Assembly: GCA_964035795.1 (NCBI GenBank)
Contig: OZ038320.1
Location: 10,599,726-10,663,725 of the forward strand
Reading direction: 5' to 3'
From: Pterobdella sp. o SKG-2022
Taxonomy: Eukaryota > Annelida > Clitellata > Hirudinida > Piscicolidae
Length of the DNA: 64,000 nucleotides
Below the pieces are notes generated by a model that worked only from the letters and a program-made list of their open reading frames with translations, had not been told where the DNA came from and made no database searches. Both the position numbers and the translations under genes were made by a program. Below, piece by piece: positions 59,081-64,000 of this stretch (within the stretch, counting starts at the first letter, position 1; every line of letters begins with the position of its first letter).

Positions 59081-61800
59081 TGTCCCTAAGACCCGAAGAG
59101 CTATGTTGGTGTGAGCTTATCTAGTGAAGTTTTTACTATGCAAAACAAGTCAAAGGCGGAAAACCAGAAAAAATGTAGCTCACAGCTTTGGTGTTTGGAA
59201 AGATGTTTTAATGCAGATGCAACTATCGAAAGATGATACTTTAGATCTTGCCTAATTTCTGCTTGGCGTATAAATCGTTTGATTACTGGCGATGAGATAC
59301 TGCTTCAAAATTTAGGAACTGCATCCGTTAGTGAAGTGGCGCATCTTATGCGCAAAAGCAACGACTAAACAGCCCTAGGGTTCAAGCCCCTAATAACCTG
59401 AATATTGTGATTGATAACACTACCAGAAATGACACCGATGATGACGTATCCAAAATCCCAATGGAACGAATACAGCGGATAACAGAGATCATCAAAACTC
59501 AAAACCACTTTTCCATCAATAAAATTTTACACACGTTGCAACACTCAATGTGTGAACAATACGTCAGAAATTCAAATGTCTTGAACCTGCTAAAATTTTT
59601 CTCGAATCCAACACTTCTATAATTGGGATTGTCGACCTAAAATTGTACACCCTACTTTAGAGGAAAAGACAATCAACTATTACAAACATCCAGGATGCCT
59701 ACTGATCATCCAATCTGCCTGGATGAATTTTCAAAACGCTGCCTGGAAAGATGTTGGATTACTAGTAAAAAAATTGCTGAGATCCTTTTTTTAAATGAAA
59801 TATATTAAAAAATCATAGCGATATTTCACGGTAATCCAACAACTAGAGTCATTGTTAGGCACACACCAAAAAAGGTTCTTAAGAAGCCATTGAACATTCA
59901 TAGTCACTATAAACAGCGTGAAAAACATAATATTTTTTCAATACTTGGAGACTTCAAATGAGTTAAAGATGATGGAAAGTTCACCTATCACGAAACACGA
60001 ATAACAATAGGCAGTAAAAAATTATTACGCATACACGAAATTTCTCATCATCCAAGAGTTATCCAAGCGAGGACAAATGTTAAAGATGTTTCCGTAACTT
60101 TTCAAGAATTTCAGAGACCAGATAACAATTACCATCTACAGAAGAATAAGGCGTCACTTTGAACAGCTTATGAAGCAGCCATGTAGCAAAGATTCGCAAA
60201 CGAGACTCACTAACTGAAAGAGTAGAACACTGAACAGTATTTTGGGCCGAAAACATGGTAAATCTGGTTTGCTTGAAGCTAAAGATGAAGCTGAAAGAAT
60301 TCAAAACTGGCACAAGCACTTCAAACTACTGAGTCGGAAACTAACAAAAAAGATAACCAAGTTAAAATCAAAACTGTCATCCATAACCCACTATTCAAAC
60401 AAGGGCTTTTACAATGGAAACGCTTTTTAAAGTCAGATCAAGAACAACCCTAGGTAAAAGCATCCAGCCATACAACATTCTCCCATGAGTCATAAAATTG
60501 TGAAGCATTAAACAACCTCTACATAATTTCACCGTTTCGATTCACTCATGAATCATGATAAATCCCATCAATGGTCAATCAGCAACATCATACCAGTGAC
60601 TTAAGCAAAGGCGGTAACTATAGGGGTATATGCATGAATGACATTGCTGTAAAGTTGTTAATCGCATTATCTTGAATCATATTTAACCAATCTTGAACCC
60701 CCATTTAAGACAAAATCAAAATAGATTCAGACCAGGTAGATCCACTGCATCTCAGATCTTTGCTTCGAGACGGCTTACTGAAGGAGTGAATTCACACAAC
60801 TTTTTTTCAGTTTTTAGATTTTCGTGAAGCCTTTGACAGCATACACAGAGATAAAATTTTCCTAATATTGGAAACATATGGAATACCAAATAAGCTTTTC
60901 CAAGCAATCAAACTTTTATACCAGAACACTAAAGCAAAAGTACAATCTCTTGATGGCGAAATTCGATATTTTGGCTCGAATTCTTTAAGGCGACACTCTT
61001 GCACCTTATCTGCTCACAATTGTGCTCGATTATGTCATGAAAGAAGCAACCTCAAAAACAAACTATTCTGCATTTACCCATATCAGTCGCAGAAGCAAAA
61101 AAATCTTTTTTGTTAAAATGAGTGACTTGAACTTTGCAGATGACATAGCCCTTAACCTGAGCATTATGCAAGACAAAGTTTACTTTCTAGTGTGAAAGTC
61201 GAAGCTAGGAACGTTGGCTTACAGCTAAGCCCTGCCAAAACTGAAATGATTGCCTTCTACCAAACCATCATTGAAAGCAACTCGTTGAATGGAGAAAAAA
61301 AAACGTTGATGATTTTAAATATCTCGGCTCGGATTGATTAGACACTAAAGGACAACTTCAGAAAAACCTAGGTCTGGGTAGCCTGCAATAAACTTCAGAA
61401 AAGTTGGAAACCTTGCTTTCAAAAAAATCTTAAACAAAGGTTGTTTGTGTCAACAGTTGAAATTCTATTGCTTTATGGCTGTGAGTCTTTGGCTATCAAA
61501 ATAACAACTAAATTCATAGATGGCACCTACACCAGGCTTTTACATTATTTAAGTTTCTTGGCCAGATCATGTCACCAACCAAAATCTGTACGAATACCTC
61601 TCAAAAATCTCCACAAAAACCAGGAATTGAAGAATGAGATTGACTGGCCATTGAAAGCGACGTGATGAATAAATTGGCTCTGAACTCGTGCTTTGGCAAC
61701 GGAAGCAAAAAAAAACAGAGTAAGGATTAAAACCACTCTCGTCGACTCTCAATGATGATGGATTGCCAGTGCTGGAAGTCTGGCCCGGAAGAGGTGAGGT
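59081..61800 (+). mobile_element. Decayed non-LTR retrotransposon
   Basis: Plus-strand blocks in shifting frames: QNQNRFRPGRSTASQIFASR (near 60710), LETYGIPNKLFQAIKLLYQN (60865), RIL.GDTLAPYLLTIVLDYVM (60985-61045), NFADDIALNLS (61130) and LLYGCESLAIK (61460). They follow the RT order of the element at 38735 and belong to the same or a sister family. The region 59407-60430 contains broken frames, probably the upstream part of the element. Many stops show it is dead. Confidence 0.7.
59312..59398 (+). mobile_element. tRNA-like head, SINE-like
   Basis: GTTAGTGAAGTGGCGC resembles an A box, and GGGTTCAAGCCCC about 50 bp later is a good B box. Stem pairing is poor, so a functional tRNA is unlikely. 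It sits inside the decayed LINE region and is distinct from the SINE family at 55601. Confidence 0.35.
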
Positions 61801-63030
61801 ACGCTCTGTTTATAAGCTTTATACAAAAAACCGCTTTAAAAAGTTTTGAGATTTTTAAAAAAGATAAAATAAGTGAAAAAAAGCTTATAGTCGGAAATAA
61901 TCATTTGAAAAAGAACCACAACGAGAAAGCTGAAAAACAGGTTTAGTCTAGAAAGGCGAGATAAAGGTTTCAAAAAGTTGAGTGGGCTGACACGCTTAGA
62001 AGATAATGTAAGTTTGGAAAGGTAGAAAAAAAATTTTGTAAAAAAGGTTTTGAATGAAAATTGACAAAAAAGAGTCAGTGAAGGTTTTTATAATGAATGG
62101 CGAGAGATGGTAGTATTTAGAGGTTTGAGAAACCAGGCGAACAATAGAGTTAGAAGTTTTAGTAAAATAATAATGGTGATTTAGGAAGATTTTGATGGAA
62201 AGTTACAGAAGTCAGCTAAGAATCAAACCATTATTTTGGTAAAAGCATAATCGAGATGGAAAAAAATCTGTAACAAAGTTGCTAGAAGCAAGAGAAAGAA
62301 ACATATAAGGTTTGAAGTTTGAGAAAAGAGAAAAAAGACTGCGAATAGTATATGAAGGATGTCTAATAAGCTTAGAAAAGACTGTTATTGTCAGAAGAGA
62401 GAAAGAGAGTGAAAGATAAATGAGATTAAATTAGAAAGTATTGGTCTTATATAATTTGAAATATGAGATAAAAAATAATTTTCAATGATATTGAACACAT
62501 ATATCAAAAATCAATATTCATAAATTTTGGCAACACAAAAATATGTAAAAAAGGTTAGTTTGTTCTATCATTAAAAAAAATTCACCATCTGCATCTTTAC
62601 TAAGTGCTTCATGATTTGGGGCTAAATGAGTAACGTTTCCATTAACAGCTTGTAATAAAAAGATAAAAAAACAAATAATTCATTAATTTTTTAAGTTTTT
62701 TCCATTTTTTGATATTATTTTTTAATTTTAATTCTACGTATAAATCAAAAAATTTTAAAAGTATAGAAACTGAAAAAAATATTTGAATTTCATAATAAAC
62801 TTAATATAATTAAGTTTTAAGTTTATTTATGTACAATTGTTAACTAGGATCTATAACGTAAAATTATAATTTTTTAAATCCGCAGCGTAGAAGTGGTTTT
62901 AAATCAAAAAACATGTTTGAGTGGTGATTTAAAAAATTAACAATGATTCAAATTTATACAATAGATATAGTTTGAGAAATTAGGGTGATGAATCAATATA
63001 TTGTCTTGCTTTTTTTGCCATCTATTTCAG
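61800..63030. other. AG-rich then AT-rich stretch
   Basis: Plus strand 61940-62460 is rich in GA and AAG, without a usable frame. The rest is AT-rich. On the minus strand, 62586-62648 looks like a short internal exon, reported as a finding. Confidence 0.4.
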
Positions 63031-63124
63031 CTAATACTATCGGTGAACTAAATTTTAACAATAAATTCAACTCAAAATTTTTGCATCATAAAGTGTTTAA
63101 AAATAATTTACGTTTCCATTGAAG

Positions 63125-63971
63125 AATCTTCTTGGCCTTGGGGAACTTATGGCCTTCCTAAACCGATGCAGGGGTGTCCAGAAGGAGAGGTTTGGAAGTC
63201 AGGTGAGTTGTTCTTTCTATTCACTTGATGCGTTTTGGATTTAAAATTTATGGTTTAATGGTAATTATCATTTTTCATAAGATTTATTATAAAATGATTT
63301 TATAAATATTATGTTTTTACACATTCTTTATTTATAATCACTTTATTATTTGTCCTATTCTGCTATCTTATAATCATCATCTTTTTTTTAAAAATTAGAC
63401 AACATTTATGAATGTAATATACAGGTCTTCGTAAACATCAAGGTAATTATGGATGTCATTCTTCGCAACCCTGTCATTTGGCTGGGTCTACAGACATTAT
63501 TTCGAAGTCTCTTGTACAAGAGTTTTGTATTAAGGTAATAGGCAATACTTCAATATCAATTTTGTGACAAGCAACTGTAGAACAATTTAATCTTCAAGAA
63601 AATATTTTTGTAATTGGATGGATTTGAAATTCATTTAGGATTTTTTTTGCAAGGTCGACCATTTGAGCAACAATTTGTATTCTTTTATGCCAGGTTTTTA
63701 CATTTTAAACTAGTTTCTATTCATTTTAATTGTAAAACTTACTAAATAGAAATTTTGGACAAAAACAAATAAATATTAAAATTTATCTTTTTTAATAACA
63801 AATTTGAAGCCTATCTTTAAAGTTTTCTCATTAACTTGACTTGTACCAAAACATCACAAAGGGAAGTACTGTATTTTCAAGAAAGGGCCATGTCCGAACA
63901 ACTTCAAAACAGGCTGGATTAAATGGGATGATGCTGATAATGTTTTTCGAGATGAAATTGTTCATGGTTAA
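63125..63971 (+). CDS. ApeC (apextrin C-terminal) domain protein, partial
   Basis: Three coding blocks match the ApeC domain in order. Block 63125-63202 reads SSWPWGTYGLPKPMQGCPEG. Block 63425-63534 contains CHLAGSTDIISKSLVQEFCI. Block 63862-63971 contains KYCIFKKGPCPN and GWIKWDDAD. These are the domain's WP..GxYGLP.P..GCP, LAG..QEFCIK, YCI.KKG.CP and WDDED motifs with their conserved Cys. ApeC proteins are secreted, Cys-rich proteins of invertebrate immunity and of embryonic or larval matrix. Blocks 1 and 2 join in phase. Blocks 2 and 3 do not: the clean donor after QEFCIK is phase 0 while the third block needs phase 1, so a small exon may be missing. The frame stops at 63969 before the expected terminal Cys pair, so either the gene continues by splicing or it is damaged. 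Upstream signal-peptide exons were not found; a possible one lies at 63031-63092. Confidence 0.72.
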
Positions 63972-64000
63972 ATTGCTTTTTCACATCTTTTATAATTACA

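Noticed and set aside
1..64000. CRISPR arrays, operons, prophage or bacterial defence systems
   Set aside because: The window has spliced animal genes; tandem repeats present are microsatellites and transposon ends, with no regular repeat-spacer pattern.

Overview
The window is AT-rich animal nuclear DNA. Protein-coding signal occurs as short GT..AG-bounded exons that join in phase. The recognisable genes are conserved metazoan ones: a PRC1/MAP65 cytokinesis protein, a DESI2 PPPDE peptidase, a TTC12-type TPR protein, the tiny membrane protein SMCO4, a tandem pair of EXOG-like endonuclease-fold genes, and the start of an apextrin (ApeC) domain gene. ApeC proteins are known from cnidarians, molluscs, echinoderms, amphioxus and others, not mammals. 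With many APE-type non-LTR retrotransposons and palindromic MITEs, this suggests an AT-rich invertebrate. A cnidarian is my best guess, but the sequence does not fix the phylum.

Layout. 1-5.3 kb: AT-rich with no clear gene. 5.3-9.8 kb (+): exons of an unrecognised Cys-containing protein whose last exon ends in a GPI-signal-like tail. 12.2-14.5 kb (-): SMCO4, then a short TTC12-like gene. 14.7-15.5 kb (-): 3' fragment of a CR1/L2-type LINE. 15.8-25.9 kb and 27.6-38.3 kb (-): two full nine-exon copies of the EXOG-like gene. Both have lost the catalytic motif of the family, and the proximal copy also carries an in-frame stop. Their introns hold LINEs, SINEs, MITEs and microsatellites. 38.7-40.1 kb (+): LINE fragment ending in a (CTA)n tail. 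40.7-50.1 kb (+): complete 17-exon PRC1 gene with an antisense LINE in intron 4. 51.4-53.0 kb (+): five-exon DESI2 gene. 54.5-56.1 kb (-): last exon and possible further exons of an unrecognised gene. 55.6 kb: the clearest tRNA-derived SINE. 59.1-61.8 kb (+): decayed LINE. 63.1-64 kb (+): ApeC-domain exons running toward the window edge.

The genes do not form a pathway or operon. The most unusual content is the tandem pair of EXOG-fold genes lacking catalytic residues but keeping an N-myristoylation-like start. Also notable are a LINE with an in-place internal inversion, a LINE/SINE pair sharing a 3' tail, and several MITE families built as long inverted repeats. All exon models come from reading frames, splice-site dinucleotides, phase agreement and remembered family motifs; no alignment or transcript data were available.
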